Positions 1 to 8,264 are shown, counted from the first letter of the stretch. The stretch: 30,605 nt of DNA from CAXBID01 sp049791475 (GCA_049791475.1 JBAQZZ010000106.1:1-30605), one strand, 5' to 3'. The notes: generated by a model from the letters alone, not told the origin. Program-made: numbers and translations.

Positions 1-749
1 GTAGTTCCTGACTCAAAAGTTATATCAAATGTTTGACTCATCGGCGTGATTTGTACTGTAAAATTGATATTGTAAGTATTGGTGGTTGTTCCGTCTTGTG
101 CAGTTACTAAAACGGATGTTGTTCCTGGAAGTGATGTAGCATTCGTAACATCAGACGATGCTGGTGATGCTTGCGATGTAGTAGCTGCAACCGTAGGAAC
201 AACAGTTGTACCTTGTGGTAATTCTACGTTGTAGTTTAAAGTATTTGATGAGAATCCAGAGACTGTAGCACCGTTAACTGTAAGGTTGCTTAAAGTTGCA
301 TCCGTTAATGGATCAACAGCCTCGTAAATCTCAAATTCCCATAAACTGTATCCATAAACGGTACCTCTAACGGTTCCATACATTCTTACATATCTACCCG
401 TTTCACTCACTGAAAGAACGTCAATTCCACCATCTCCAGTGGTGGTAGTATAAGCAGTTGCAAAGGTAGCAAAAGTAGCATCATCGGTGATTTGTATTTC
501 GTAAGAACTTGCAAATGCACCTTCCCAATTCAATACAACCTGACCAATATCATAACTCGCTCCCAAATCAATAGTTATCCATTGTGGGTCTGAAAAATCA
601 GTTTCCCAACGTGTGTTTGCATTTCCGTCAATGGCATTACTTGCAGGTTGATTTTCGTTTGACCCTGTTGCTGTACCACTAAGGGCAAGGTTCTGGGATT
701 GCCCAAATGTAAAAACCATAAGCGCAATTAAAAAAGTAATTTTTTTCAT
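1..749 (-). CDS. Secreted discoidin (F5/8 type C) and Ig/cadherin-like domain protein, 5' part only
   Basis: The gene runs off the left edge; the ATG (749-747) and the first 249 codons are visible and open. The protein begins with a signal peptide (MKKITFLIALMVFTFGQSQ). Residues about 20-137 look like a discoidin/F5-8C carbohydrate-binding fold: NLALSGTATGSNEN at its start, the typical AIDGNANTRWET and DPQWITIDLG motifs, and GRYVRMYGT near its end. Residues about 145-235 form a cadherin-like/Ig-like beta-sandwich (DATLSNLTVNGATVSGFSS). Such proteins are secreted and usually bind or degrade polysaccharides; the catalytic part, if any, lies outside the window. It is divergent from a SusR-like regulator, which fits glycan-responsive control, but that link is inferred. 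A glycoside hydrolase or a pure binding protein are both possible. Confidence 0.8.
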   Translation of the reverse strand, partial: MKKITFLIALMVFTFGQSQNLALSGTATGSNENQPASNAIDGNANTRWETDFSDPQWITIDLGASYDIGQVVLNWEGAFASSYEIQITDDATFATFATAYTTTTGDGGIDVLSVSETGRYVRMYGTVRGTVYGYSLWEFEIYEAVDPLTDATLSNLTVNGATVSGFSSNTLNYNVELPQGTTVVPTVAATTSQASPASSDVTNATSLPGTTSVLVTAQDGTTTNTYNINFTVQITPMSQTFDITFESGT

Positions 750-1042
750 AAAGTTTAGTTTAAATTAGTTTATAATATTCATACCAATTTTAATGTTTTT
801 TATTTAAAATTCTTCAAAAACGCCATTACAAAAACACACCAATTAGTATTTTTTAATACTACAAAAACACATCTAAAAATTAATTAAAATACTTATTTTA
901 AGGGTTTTAAATGATTAATCAAGGAAAACTATTACATTAAAAAAATACTACATTCACGAAAAACCATAACTTAGCATTATTACAACGTTTTAAAATATTC
1001 TTTGACTATAATCTTTTTTATTCAATCAACTATTCATTATCC
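750..1042. other. Divergent intergenic region
   Basis: Very AT-rich spacer between the discoidin gene and the propeller regulator, expected to hold both promoters. I see no exact TAnnTTTG box on either strand. There is a short inverted repeat agtatt-tttt-aatact at 845-860, and the octamer aatactac recurs near 945, but nothing strong enough to call an operator. Confidence 0.4.
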
Positions 1043-3919
1043 ATGAATTTTAGTAAATTAAATCTTATCATATTTTTTCTTGTAATAGGCACTACCTTAA
1101 CAAGCGCCCAAAAAAATGTAATAGGTATACCTAGTATTAAAAATTATGATAAAAGTGAATATAGAAGTGGTACACAAAATTGGGATATAGATCAAGACAA
1201 AAATGGGAACGTTTATTCTGCGAATCAAAACGGCCTTTTACAATTCGACGGTTTAACTTGGCGTGTTTATAAAGTTGCCGATTGTTTAGACCTTCGCTCG
1301 GTTAGAGTTGATGACAATACAGGTAGAATATATGTTGGTGGTTACAGCGAATTCGGATATTTTGAAAGTGGTAAAAACGGGGATTTAATTTATACATCAT
1401 TATCAGATTTAGTTACAGATTCAGATTTTGTAGTTTCAGATTTCACATGGAAAATTCATATTTATAAAGACGAACTAATTTTTCAGTCATTTTCTGGAGC
1501 CTATATTTATAAAAACAATAAAATCAGCTCGTTAAAAGCCCCTAATCGTTTTCAGTTTTCATTTATCGTTGAAAACAGGTTATACTTTCAAGATGTTAAA
1601 GACGGAATTTTAGAATATAAAAATGGTTTTTTAATTCCTTTAAAGGGTACTAATGCTTTAAATGATTCCGAAATCTGGGGCATGTTTTCTATGCCAAATC
1701 AAAAATTTCTTATAGCTACGTTAGACAAGGGACTCTTTATCTACGAGGATGAAAAAATTACTACTTGGAATACAGAAGCAAACACATTTATAAAACAAAA
1801 TGGCTCGTTAGGCGGTGTTTTACTTGATAATAATACATATGTATTAAATTCTGTGTTAAGTGGTATGATAGTTTGCGATTTAAATGGGAAGATTATTCAG
1901 CACATAGATACTAATAAAGGGTTACAAAATAATACGATACTTAAATCATTTATAGATGATAAAAATGATCTTTGGTTGGGTTTAGACAATGGTATTACAT
2001 TTGTAAATATAAGCTCGCCGTTTACTTTTTTTGATTCTAGCTATAACTTAAGTACGGTTTATGCATCGGTGATTTATAAAGGTATTTTGTATACAGCCAC
2101 AAATCAAGGTATTTTTTATCATGAACTAAATAGCTCATTTCTAGATAATACTTTTACTAAATTAAAAGGAATCACAGCACAATCATGGAACATTCAAGTT
2201 ATTGCCAATGAACTTATTTGCTCCAACAATAACGGTGCTTTTATAATAAAAGGGAAGCAGGTTGTAAAAAAAATAGATGATAAAGGTTATTATGTATTTA
2301 AAAAAGTCCCCTCTAACCCTAATTTTATAATTGGATCAAGTTATTATGGGTTTAGTTTGTTTGAAAAAACAAAAAGTGGGTTAAAGTTTAAATGTAATAT
2401 TGAGGGTTTTAAAAATTCATCCATTTTTTTTGAATTAGATGATACCTTTTTGTGGTTAATGAGAGATGGAATTGTTTATAAAACGACACTAGATAAAGAT
2501 TATAAAAAATTCACTTCTGTCGAAAAAATTTCACAATTAAACACTACAAAAAACAACATCAACAGTTTACAAAAAATAAATGGTAAGGTTACTTTTGAAA
2601 GCAACAATAAATTTTATACTTACAATAAAGAAAAAAATCAGTTTAATGAAGAACTGGGTTTGAGTAATTTATTTAATACGTTCCCTCCAATAAACTATGT
2701 TAAAGAAGATACTTATGGAAACTTATGGTATACGACTGGAGAAACTCTTGGAGTCTATTTAAAAGATAGCCACGGAAATTATAAAAATTCTCAAGCCATA
2801 TTTTCAAATTTAACGGGTAATCTTGTTAATAATTTTCTAAGCATAAACGCTTCTGATCCTAAAACTTTTTTTATCGGAACTGCTAATGGTTTAGCCAAGT
2901 ATAATTCGGAATTTGATAATAATTTTGAAACCAAACCAAAAGTATATTTTAGAAGTTTCATTTATGCTCAAGACACGATAATCCTCGGGAATCCCTTTGA
3001 AAAAAAGCGTGATTATACAATGCCTTATACTCAAAACAATGTGCAGTTTACTTTTTCATCTCCTGAATTTGAAAATTCACAAAACTTAACATTCGCCTAC
3101 ATGCTAGAATCTTTTGATAGCAAATGGAGTAATTGGTCTAGCGCTTCTGTAAAAGAATATACCAACCTAAGTGAAGGTAATTATATTATGAAAGTGAAGG
3201 CTAGGAATAGCTATGGTGCAGCATCTGATATGAGTACTTTAAATTTTACTGTAAACTCACCTTGGTATAGGCATTACCTTGCTTATATTTCTTATGTATT
3301 GCTTTTAGCTTTGGCAATTCGAATTATCTATGTCATGGTAAAAATCAGATATAGAAAAAGAGAATACTACAAAACCATAGAGCAACGAAAAACTTATTTA
3401 GAAAAGGAATCGAAAATTAGGAAAAAGCAATATGATTTAGAAAAGCAAATTGAAAAATTAAATAAAGACAAACTCCGAACAAAACTGAGGGCAAAAGACA
3501 AAGAACTTGTAAATAACTCACTACAAGTGGTTAAGAAAAATAAAATATTGAATAGTATTTTAGAAAAGCTTAAAAATATGGAGGAGAGTTCATTCAATGA
3601 AGCAAATAAAATTCAATTCAACGCATTGAAAAAAAATATTGTAAAAGAAATTAAATCAGATAATAACTGGAAAGAATTAGAAAAACATATTAAAAATGTT
3701 CATTATGATTTTTTAAAACGTTTAAAAGAAAAATGCCCAACCATAACTCCTAGAGAACTCGATTTATCCACCTTTTTATTAATTAATATGTCATCAAAAG
3801 AAATATCAGAAGTTATGAATATTTCAATAAAGGGTGTAGACGTTTCTCGATATCGGTTACGAAAAAAATTAGGCTTAAATAGAGACCAAAATTTAACAGG
3901 ATACTTATTGAGTATATAA
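1043..3919 (+). CDS. SusR-like one-component regulator: two-component-type propeller, Y_Y_Y domain, TM helix, LuxR-type HTH
   Basis: The 958-aa protein starts with a signal peptide/anchor (residues 1-22) and continues with reg_prop beta-propeller repeats to about residue 650 (for example NWDIDQDKNGNVYSANQNGL, DLWLGLDNGI). A Y_Y_Y domain follows (about 665-740, ending before SPWYRHYLAYI), then one transmembrane helix (about 745-765), a charged coiled coil (about 770-890) and a LuxR/GerE helix-turn-helix from residue 902 (TPRELD, SSKEISEVMNIS, KGVDVSRYRLRKKLGL). There is no histidine kinase or receiver domain, so it resembles SusR-type direct membrane regulators rather than hybrid two-component systems. 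The periplasmic propeller should sense an oligosaccharide and the cytoplasmic HTH bind DNA. The divergent secreted discoidin protein is the obvious candidate target. Family assignment is firm; ligand unknown. Confidence 0.9.
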   Translation: MNFSKLNLIIFFLVIGTTLTSAQKNVIGIPSIKNYDKSEYRSGTQNWDIDQDKNGNVYSANQNGLLQFDGLTWRVYKVADCLDLRSVRVDDNTGRIYVGGYSEFGYFESGKNGDLIYTSLSDLVTDSDFVVSDFTWKIHIYKDELIFQSFSGAYIYKNNKISSLKAPNRFQFSFIVENRLYFQDVKDGILEYKNGFLIPLKGTNALNDSEIWGMFSMPNQKFLIATLDKGLFIYEDEKITTWNTEANTFIKQNGSLGGVLLDNNTYVLNSVLSGMIVCDLNGKIIQHIDTNKGLQNNTILKSFIDDKNDLWLGLDNGITFVNISSPFTFFDSSYNLSTVYASVIYKGILYTATNQGIFYHELNSSFLDNTFTKLKGITAQSWNIQVIANELICSNNNGAFIIKGKQVVKKIDDKGYYVFKKVPSNPNFIIGSSYYGFSLFEKTKSGLKFKCNIEGFKNSSIFFELDDTFLWLMRDGIVYKTTLDKDYKKFTSVEKISQLNTTKNNINSLQKINGKVTFESNNKFYTYNKEKNQFNEELGLSNLFNTFPPINYVKEDTYGNLWYTTGETLGVYLKDSHGNYKNSQAIFSNLTGNLVNNFLSINASDPKTFFIGTANGLAKYNSEFDNNFETKPKVYFRSFIYAQDTIILGNPFEKKRDYTMPYTQNNVQFTFSSPEFENSQNLTFAYMLESFDSKWSNWSSASVKEYTNLSEGNYIMKVKARNSYGAASDMSTLNFTVNSPWYRHYLAYISYVLLLALAIRIIYVMVKIRYRKREYYKTIEQRKTYLEKESKIRKKQYDLEKQIEKLNKDKLRTKLRAKDKELVNNSLQVVKKNKILNSILEKLKNMEESSFNEANKIQFNALKKNIVKEIKSDNNWKELEKHIKNVHYDFLKRLKEKCPTITPRELDLSTFLLINMSSKEISEVMNISIKGVDVSRYRLRKKLGLNRDQNLTGYLLSI

Positions 3920-3961
3920 AGCATTTATTAATTTTGTTAATTAAAGTTGCTAATAATATTT

Positions 3962-4048
3962 ATGTTAAGTTTTTTTAATCAAATCATAGTAAAAGTTTTA
4001 GAGGTAGACGTTCCGCGAAAGCGTATTCAGTTAAAGCTGCATAAGTAG
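3962..4048 (+). pseudogene. Short relic resembling the C-terminal end of Tex (S1 RNA-binding domain)
   Basis: An in-frame stretch of 28 codons ends with TAG directly abutting the ATG of the next gene. Its translation contains VKVLEVDVPRKRIQLKL, which matches the pattern at the end of the S1 domain of the Tex transcription accessory protein (VKVKVLEVDxxRKRIxLxM). The block from about 4000 is visibly richer in GC than its surroundings. No other part of Tex lies upstream. I read it as the 3' remnant of a deleted or rearranged tex gene rather than a functional peptide; a chance resemblance is possible because the match is short. Confidence 0.45.
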
Positions 4049-4951
4049 ATGTTGAAAATAGCATATCATTCTATTTATAAACATCCATTACCAGAAGGCC
4101 ATCGTTTTCCGATGCTTAAATATGAGCTGTTACCGCAACAACTTTTACATGAAGGGACTTGTACTGTAAATAATTTTTTTGAACCTACAATTCCAGAAGA
4201 TTCAGATATTTTAAGAGTACATACTAAAGCATATTATCAAGATTTAAGAAATTTAACGCTTGATGCCAGAGCCGCTAGAAAAATAGGGTTTCCATTAAGC
4301 GAAGAATTAGTAAAGCGTGAAGTTATTATTGCAGATGGCACACTAAAAGCAAGTGAATTTGCATTAAAATATGGCGTTGCTATGAACATAGCTGGAGGCA
4401 CACACCACGCCTATTCTAATAGAGGGGAAGCCTTTTGTTTACTAAACGATCAAGCCATTGGTTCACGTTATTTGTTACACAAAAATTTAGCTAAAAAAAT
4501 ACTGATAGTAGATTTAGACGTGCATCAGGGTAATGGAACTGCTAAAATTTTTCAAAATGATCTTAATGTATATACATTTTCCATGCACGGAAAAGGCAAT
4601 TATCCCTTTAAAAAAGAAGAAAGTAATTTGGATATTGCTCTTGAAAATGATACTAACGACGAAACTTATCTACGAATTTTAAAGGAAACCTTACCTAAAT
4701 TAATTCAAAATCAGAAACCAGATTTTATCTATTATTTGTGTGGTGTTGATGTAGTTGCTTCAGATAAACTGGGGAAACTAGGAATGACACTTGAAGGTTG
4801 TAAAGAGCGCGACCGTTTTGTGTTGCAAACTTGTAAAAACCATAAATTACCAGTAATGTGTTCTATGGGTGGTGGTTATTCGCCGGACATTAAAATTATT
4901 ATTGAAGCGCATGCAAACACGTTTCGACTGGCACAGGAGATTTTCTTTTAA
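4049..4951 (+). CDS. Histone deacetylase family protein (class IV-like, zinc amidohydrolase)
   Basis: The 300-aa protein has the full arginase/deacetylase signature: GGTHHA with the tandem catalytic histidines H119-H120, the zinc ligands D157 and H159 in VDLDVHQGNGT, SMHGKGNYPF, the third zinc ligand D234 in CGVDVVASDKLG, and the catalytic-type tyrosine in SMGGGYS (Y277). The Q of DVHQGNG, where classes I and II usually have a second H, points to the HDAC11/class IV branch common in bacteria. It would remove acyl groups from lysine or from polyamine-like small molecules in the cytoplasm; the substrate cannot be read from sequence. Length is normal for bacterial members. It is convergent with the IMPase-family gene, 3 bp apart, so it is a single-gene unit. 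Confidence 0.93.
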   Translation: MLKIAYHSIYKHPLPEGHRFPMLKYELLPQQLLHEGTCTVNNFFEPTIPEDSDILRVHTKAYYQDLRNLTLDARAARKIGFPLSEELVKREVIIADGTLKASEFALKYGVAMNIAGGTHHAYSNRGEAFCLLNDQAIGSRYLLHKNLAKKILIVDLDVHQGNGTAKIFQNDLNVYTFSMHGKGNYPFKKEESNLDIALENDTNDETYLRILKETLPKLIQNQKPDFIYYLCGVDVVASDKLGKLGMTLEGCKERDRFVLQTCKNHKLPVMCSMGGGYSPDIKIIIEAHANTFRLAQEIFF

Positions 4952-4954
4952 TTT

Positions 4955-5779
4955 TTACAACATTAGATTGGAGTAATAAACCCCTTGATGATTCATAAAA
5001 GTACTATCCTTTTTATTTAAATCTAATGTTTCACCTTTAAAGTTTGTTGCAGGTAAACCGAGTTCTTGGTAAATACAAGCTGTGGCAGAAAAATCCCAGA
5101 TACTGCCTCCTCCAAGGTCTTTTCTTGGGAGTTTTAAAAAACATGCAGGACCATTTTCTAAAACTAAAATAGCATTCATTACGGCGCCTGCTCCAGAAAT
5201 TTCTTTAATGTTTTTTAATCCTAAAGCGGCTTTATGTTTGTTAAGTATGTTTTGTATTTCGGCAAAATTTGGTGTGTCTTTTAGTCTTTTATCGGTCACA
5301 TAAGTTAAATAGTCATTACTATTTTTAATGGTCCATGATTTTTTATTTTTAAAAGCACCGTTTCCTTTTATAGCATGGTATAGTGTTTCGGTACTAGGAT
5401 TGAATATAACGCCAATTACAGGAGTTCCATCTCTTTTGATTAAAGCAATAGCAACAGAAAACCCAGGCTGTTTATTAATAAATGCGAGTGTGCCATCCAA
5501 AGGGTCTACACACCAAAAGAATTCTTTTTTAAATCGGCTTCCATCGTCTTGGGTTTCTTCAGTCAATAAACCAATATCAAACGCTTTACAAGTTGGTAGT
5601 AAATGAGATAAAATAATACTTTCGCATTCGCGATCTACTTTTGTTACAACTTGAGAAGCATAGTTAGATCCTACTTCTTTTTCCTCCACCATAATGTTTT
5701 CATTCATATATTTCTGAATGATTTTTCCAGCGGAAAGTGCCGCTTCAATGGCAATATTTGCTAAATGATTTAAGTCCAT
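4955..5779 (-). CDS. Inositol monophosphatase family protein (IMPase/CysQ-like phosphatase)
   Basis: A 274-aa member of the Mg-dependent, lithium-sensitive phosphatase superfamily. Metal-site motifs are present: VDRE (D49), TEET (E74-E75), VDPLDGT (D92, D95) and the C-terminal WDFSAT (W228-D229). The family hydrolyses inositol-1-phosphate, fructose-1,6-bisphosphate or 3'-phosphoadenosine 5'-phosphate; the sequence does not choose between them, though the general layout also fits a CysQ-like nucleotidase. Its ATG lies 2 bp downstream of the stop of the phosphotransferase gene, so the two are surely one transcript, and a kinase-phosphatase pairing on a related small molecule is plausible but inferred. 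Confidence 0.9.
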   Translation of the reverse strand: MDLNHLANIAIEAALSAGKIIQKYMNENIMVEEKEVGSNYASQVVTKVDRECESIILSHLLPTCKAFDIGLLTEETQDDGSRFKKEFFWCVDPLDGTLAFINKQPGFSVAIALIKRDGTPVIGVIFNPSTETLYHAIKGNGAFKNKKSWTIKNSNDYLTYVTDKRLKDTPNFAEIQNILNKHKAALGLKNIKEISGAGAVMNAILVLENGPACFLKLPRKDLGGGSIWDFSATACIYQELGLPATNFKGETLDLNKKDSTFMNHQGVYYSNLML

Positions 5780-5781
5780 AA

Positions 5782-6729
5782 CTAAAGGTTTTTGATGACT
5801 TCAGCTGTGATACGTTCACTATAACTATTAATTTTCCAATGGCCAGGGCTCCAACCTTTTAAAAACCGATGAAAATCTGCCCAAGCCACTCGATATAAAG
5901 AGCGCCACTCTTTTTCAAGAGCTTCATTTTTTTTACCAAGCGCTTTGTGTAAAAAAGTAAAGTAAGTGTCTAATAGTTTTGATTCCAAACGTTCACAATC
6001 ACTTTCATTAAGGCAACTTCCAATAAAATAAGCAATATCTTTCATACCACATCCACCTCCTACATATTGAAAATCTATGCCAGCAACTTGTCCGTTTTCT
6101 GAAAAACAAAAGTTTGCTAATTTTGCATCGCCATGAATAAACGTTTTAAAGTTACAGGTATTCAGTTTTTTGTCAATAGCAGCTGCTGCATTTTTCAATG
6201 GGTTATCTTGTAAAACTTCTAATTCTTGAGGTCTAGTTTTTAAATGCCAATACGAACCAACGTCCCAAAGTCCAGTAGGAACTTTTCCTAAATAACTCGC
6301 ATGAAATTTTGCCAACCATTCTAAACAAGCATCTATATCTTTCCAATTTACTTCTTGTTTTCGTAATGGAAAACCTGCGTTATCTAAATCTTCAAGTACG
6401 ATAAGTGTTTCATCATTTTTACTTTCAGTAGCAAAACACTTTGGCAAACGTGCCATACAATTTTTACTATACAGTTTATACCAAGTGGTTTCTACTTCAT
6501 AAGATTTTAATTTTCTTTGATGACCAATATCAGTATGCCATCCTCTGGGGTGATTATTAATTCTAGGTAATTGAATATGTTTAACAACAATACTTTCTAA
6601 AGGTGCGTTTTCTAAATCTACACGTATAATTTTACCATAACCACTCCATAATTCCTGAATGATTTCTTTTTCAAATAAAGAGGATGCCCCTGTTTTCTGT
6701 AAAATAATAGATTTAAAATAATCGTTCAT
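5782..6729 (-). CDS. Phosphotransferase of the APH/choline kinase superfamily (ecdysteroid kinase-like/DUF1679 type)
   Basis: The 315-aa protein has a protein-kinase-like fold of the aminoglycoside phosphotransferase group: a probable ATP-binding lysine K50 in SIVVKH, the VLEDL strand (111-115) of the hinge, the catalytic loop FIHGDAKLANF (H199-G-D201, N206) and the metal-binding IDFQYVGGG (D219) that replaces DFG. The IDFQ and GxGxxDIAYF pattern is typical of the EcKL/DUF1679 branch, whose known members phosphorylate small hydroxylated molecules. It is first gene of a two-gene minus operon with the IMPase-family gene. A TACCTTTG promoter box ends 7 bp before its ATG, implying an almost leaderless mRNA. 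The substrate is unknown. Confidence 0.85.
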   Translation of the reverse strand: MNDYFKSIILQKTGASSLFEKEIIQELWSGYGKIIRVDLENAPLESIVVKHIQLPRINNHPRGWHTDIGHQRKLKSYEVETTWYKLYSKNCMARLPKCFATESKNDETLIVLEDLDNAGFPLRKQEVNWKDIDACLEWLAKFHASYLGKVPTGLWDVGSYWHLKTRPQELEVLQDNPLKNAAAAIDKKLNTCNFKTFIHGDAKLANFCFSENGQVAGIDFQYVGGGCGMKDIAYFIGSCLNESDCERLESKLLDTYFTFLHKALGKKNEALEKEWRSLYRVAWADFHRFLKGWSPGHWKINSYSERITAEVIKNL

Positions 6730-6736
6730 ACGATTT

Positions 6737-6744
6737 CAAAGGTA
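6737..6744 (-). promoter_or_regulatory. Flavobacterial -7 box (TACCTTTG) for the phosphotransferase operon
   Basis: Read on the minus strand the sequence is TACCTTTG, an exact TAnnTTTG. It ends 7 bp upstream of the ATG at 6729, so transcription should begin within a few bases of the start codon. Confidence 0.6.
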
Positions 6745-6794
6745 GTAAATTGTGTTTTTCATTTTAATTGGAATAAAGAATTTTTTGAAACCAA

Positions 6795-7052
6795 CTATCC
6801 TCGAGGCATCCCGATAGCTATCGGGACAGCTTCGACATCCCAGCAGGGTTGTTTTCTTTTGGCAATACCTTGTTCACTTGTCAATAATGTTCTAGCCTGG
6901 GATTTCAACTGTATTAGGTTGTAATTGCGTTCTATAATACGATTATATTTGGATTTGTGGCAAAGGCTTCTTATCGAACATCCGTTGCAGCTTTGGGCTT
7001 GGTATCTGTGGAGTTCTTGCTCAAAACCATTTTTTGTTTTCTTTTTATTTAC
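6795..7052 (-). pseudogene. C-terminal remnant of an IS1182-family transposase
   Basis: The minus strand is open from 7052 down to the stop at 6797-6795. The translation carries the C-terminal signature of IS1182-type (DDE, DUF772-related) transposases: NGFEQELHRYQAQSC, the cysteine cluster CNGCSIRSLCHKSK, YNRIIERNYNLIQLKSQAR and LLTSEQGIAKRK, followed by WDVE. Beyond WDVE the normal ending (VFxxIKxNxGFxRF) is replaced by AVPIAIGMPRG, encoded by a dispersed palindrome. Upstream, a stop codon at 7055-7053 and the start of another pseudogene cut the frame off; the catalytic core is absent. There is no intact terminal repeat. The similarly sized plus-strand frame over this region has no coding character of its own. 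Confidence 0.75.
6809..6826. repeat. Dispersed 18-bp perfect palindrome, copy 1
   Basis: Sequence tcccgatagctatcggga is fully self-complementary. With one flanking base on each side it is identical, in inverted orientation, to the 20-bp copy at 21001-21020. It sits inside the transposase remnant. Confidence 0.85.
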
Positions 7053-7100
7053 TTAACGCAACCTTTTAAACTAGTTTGCATCTTAAACCAAAAACTGAAG

Positions 7101-7489
7101 ATGAAAAAGACACTCGCAAAATCATTTTTATTTTTACTTCTTTAATGGCAACACAATGTGAAGATGAATTAGTTTCTAATCAAGATCAAGAATACTAAGC
7201 TTTGCTAGATTTTAAACAAACTATTGAGGAGTTAGCTTCTTCATCGGTTTGTAATGAAACTACAGCGTGTAAATACATTGCTTTTGGTAGTAAACCTTGT
7301 GGTGGCCCATGGGACTATCTTGTTTATTCTACTTCTATAAATACTGAAAATTTAGAAAATTTGGTTGAAAATTATAATCAACAAGAATCAGATTTTAATA
7401 CCAAATGAGGTATAGTTTCTGATTGCTCAGTTAACAATCCTCCTATGAGCTTAACTTGTGAAAATAACACCTGTATAGCTAACTACTAA
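7101..7489 (+). pseudogene. Decayed small lipoprotein/secreted protein gene (one frameshift, two in-frame stops)
   Basis: An ATG at 7101 opens a signal peptide (MKKTLAKSFLFLLL) that hits TAA at 7143. Shifting one base restores the reading LMATQCEDELVSNQ, with a lipobox-like cysteine. This second frame meets TAA at 7196 (after QDQEY), continues through IEELASSSVCNETTACKYIA, GSKPCGGPWDYLVYSTSI and YNQQESDFNTK, meets TGA at 7406 where a Trp codon is expected (K-W-GIVSDC), and ends SVNNPPMSLTCENNTCIANY at the TAA of 7487-7489. The CGGP...YLVYS...WGI.SDC pattern looks like a small cysteine-containing lipoprotein family of flavobacteria whose function I do not know. Three separate lesions mean the gene is dead unless sequencing errors are present. 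The transposase remnant immediately upstream suggests disturbance of the locus. Confidence 0.8.
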
Positions 7490-7504
7490 ATCTAAGGTTT
7501 TGTT

Positions 7505-7512
7505 TATTTTTG
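7505..7512 (+). promoter_or_regulatory. TAnnTTTG -7 box (TATTTTTG) of plsC
   Basis: Exact match to the flavobacterial -7 consensus. The start codon of plsC follows only 4 bp later, implying a leaderless transcript. Confidence 0.6.
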
Positions 7513-7516
7513 CGAT

Positions 7517-8254
7517 ATGCAAAAACTATTGTCATATCCTTTAACTGTTATTTATTATCTATGTTTTTTAATAACCATAGTTATATTTCATCCTATTCAA
7601 GCATTTTGTTATCGGGTTTTTGGTTATCCTGCGCTTAAAAAAAGTGTAGATGCTTTGCAGTTTTTTTTAATGCGTTGCATGAATATTTTGGGTACACGAT
7701 TTACATTCAATAATTCTTTTGATATACCAACAAATCAACCCCTAATTATAGTGGCGAATCATCAAAGTATGTATGATATCTCGCCCATAATTTGGTACAT
7801 GCGTAAACATCATCCAAAATTTATAAGTAAAATAGAATTGGGTAAAGGCATACCAAGTGTATCGTACAATTTACGCCACGGTGGCTCCGTTTTAATTGAT
7901 AGAAAAAACCCAAGGCAATCCTTACCTGCCATTATGAAATTTGGCGAATATATTGAAGAAACCAAGCGTGCAGCAGTCATTTTTCCTGAAGGCACACGAA
8001 GTGTAAATGGCGAGCCAAAACCATTTCAAACTAAAGGATTGGAAATTTTATTTAAAAAAATCCCGTCAGCCCTAATTGTTCCAATATCAATAAACAATTC
8101 TTGGAAAACATTAAAATATGGTAAATTCCCAATGGGATTAGGCACTCATATTACATTTACTGTTCACAAACCTATAAATTTAGCTACCTTTGTAGACAAG
8201 AAAGTGCTTTTAAATACTATTGAAAATACTATAAAAGAACATATTCATAATTAA
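7517..8254 (+). CDS. plsC: 1-acyl-sn-glycerol-3-phosphate acyltransferase (PlsC family)
   Basis: The 245-aa protein has an N-terminal hydrophobic segment (residues 6-28), the acyltransferase motif I NHQSMYD (H82-x4-D87), the GSVLIDR block (124-130), and motif III FPEGTRS (156-162), with a late VPISINNS strand. PlsC transfers an acyl chain to lysophosphatidic acid at the inner face of the membrane, giving phosphatidic acid. Ten base pairs separate it from the acyl-ACP desaturase gene, so the two form a lipid operon. A TATTTTTG box 4 bp before the ATG suggests leaderless translation. It could alternatively acylate another lysolipid, for example in aminolipid synthesis. Confidence 0.92.
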   Translation: MQKLLSYPLTVIYYLCFLITIVIFHPIQAFCYRVFGYPALKKSVDALQFFLMRCMNILGTRFTFNNSFDIPTNQPLIIVANHQSMYDISPIIWYMRKHHPKFISKIELGKGIPSVSYNLRHGGSVLIDRKNPRQSLPAIMKFGEYIEETKRAAVIFPEGTRSVNGEPKPFQTKGLEILFKKIPSALIVPISINNSWKTLKYGKFPMGLGTHITFTVHKPINLATFVDKKVLLNTIENTIKEHIHN

Positions 8255-8264
8255 AAATATATAG

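Noticed and set aside
6957..7145. Plus-strand frame of 62 codons starting MAKASYRTSV
   Set aside because: It runs antisense across the transposase remnant and then into the signal peptide of the lipoprotein pseudogene, with no coherent protein of its own.
7202..7408. 68-codon ORF as a separate small gene
   Set aside because: It is only the middle of the decayed lipoprotein gene between two in-frame stops; there is no ATG-led protein with a signal peptide.
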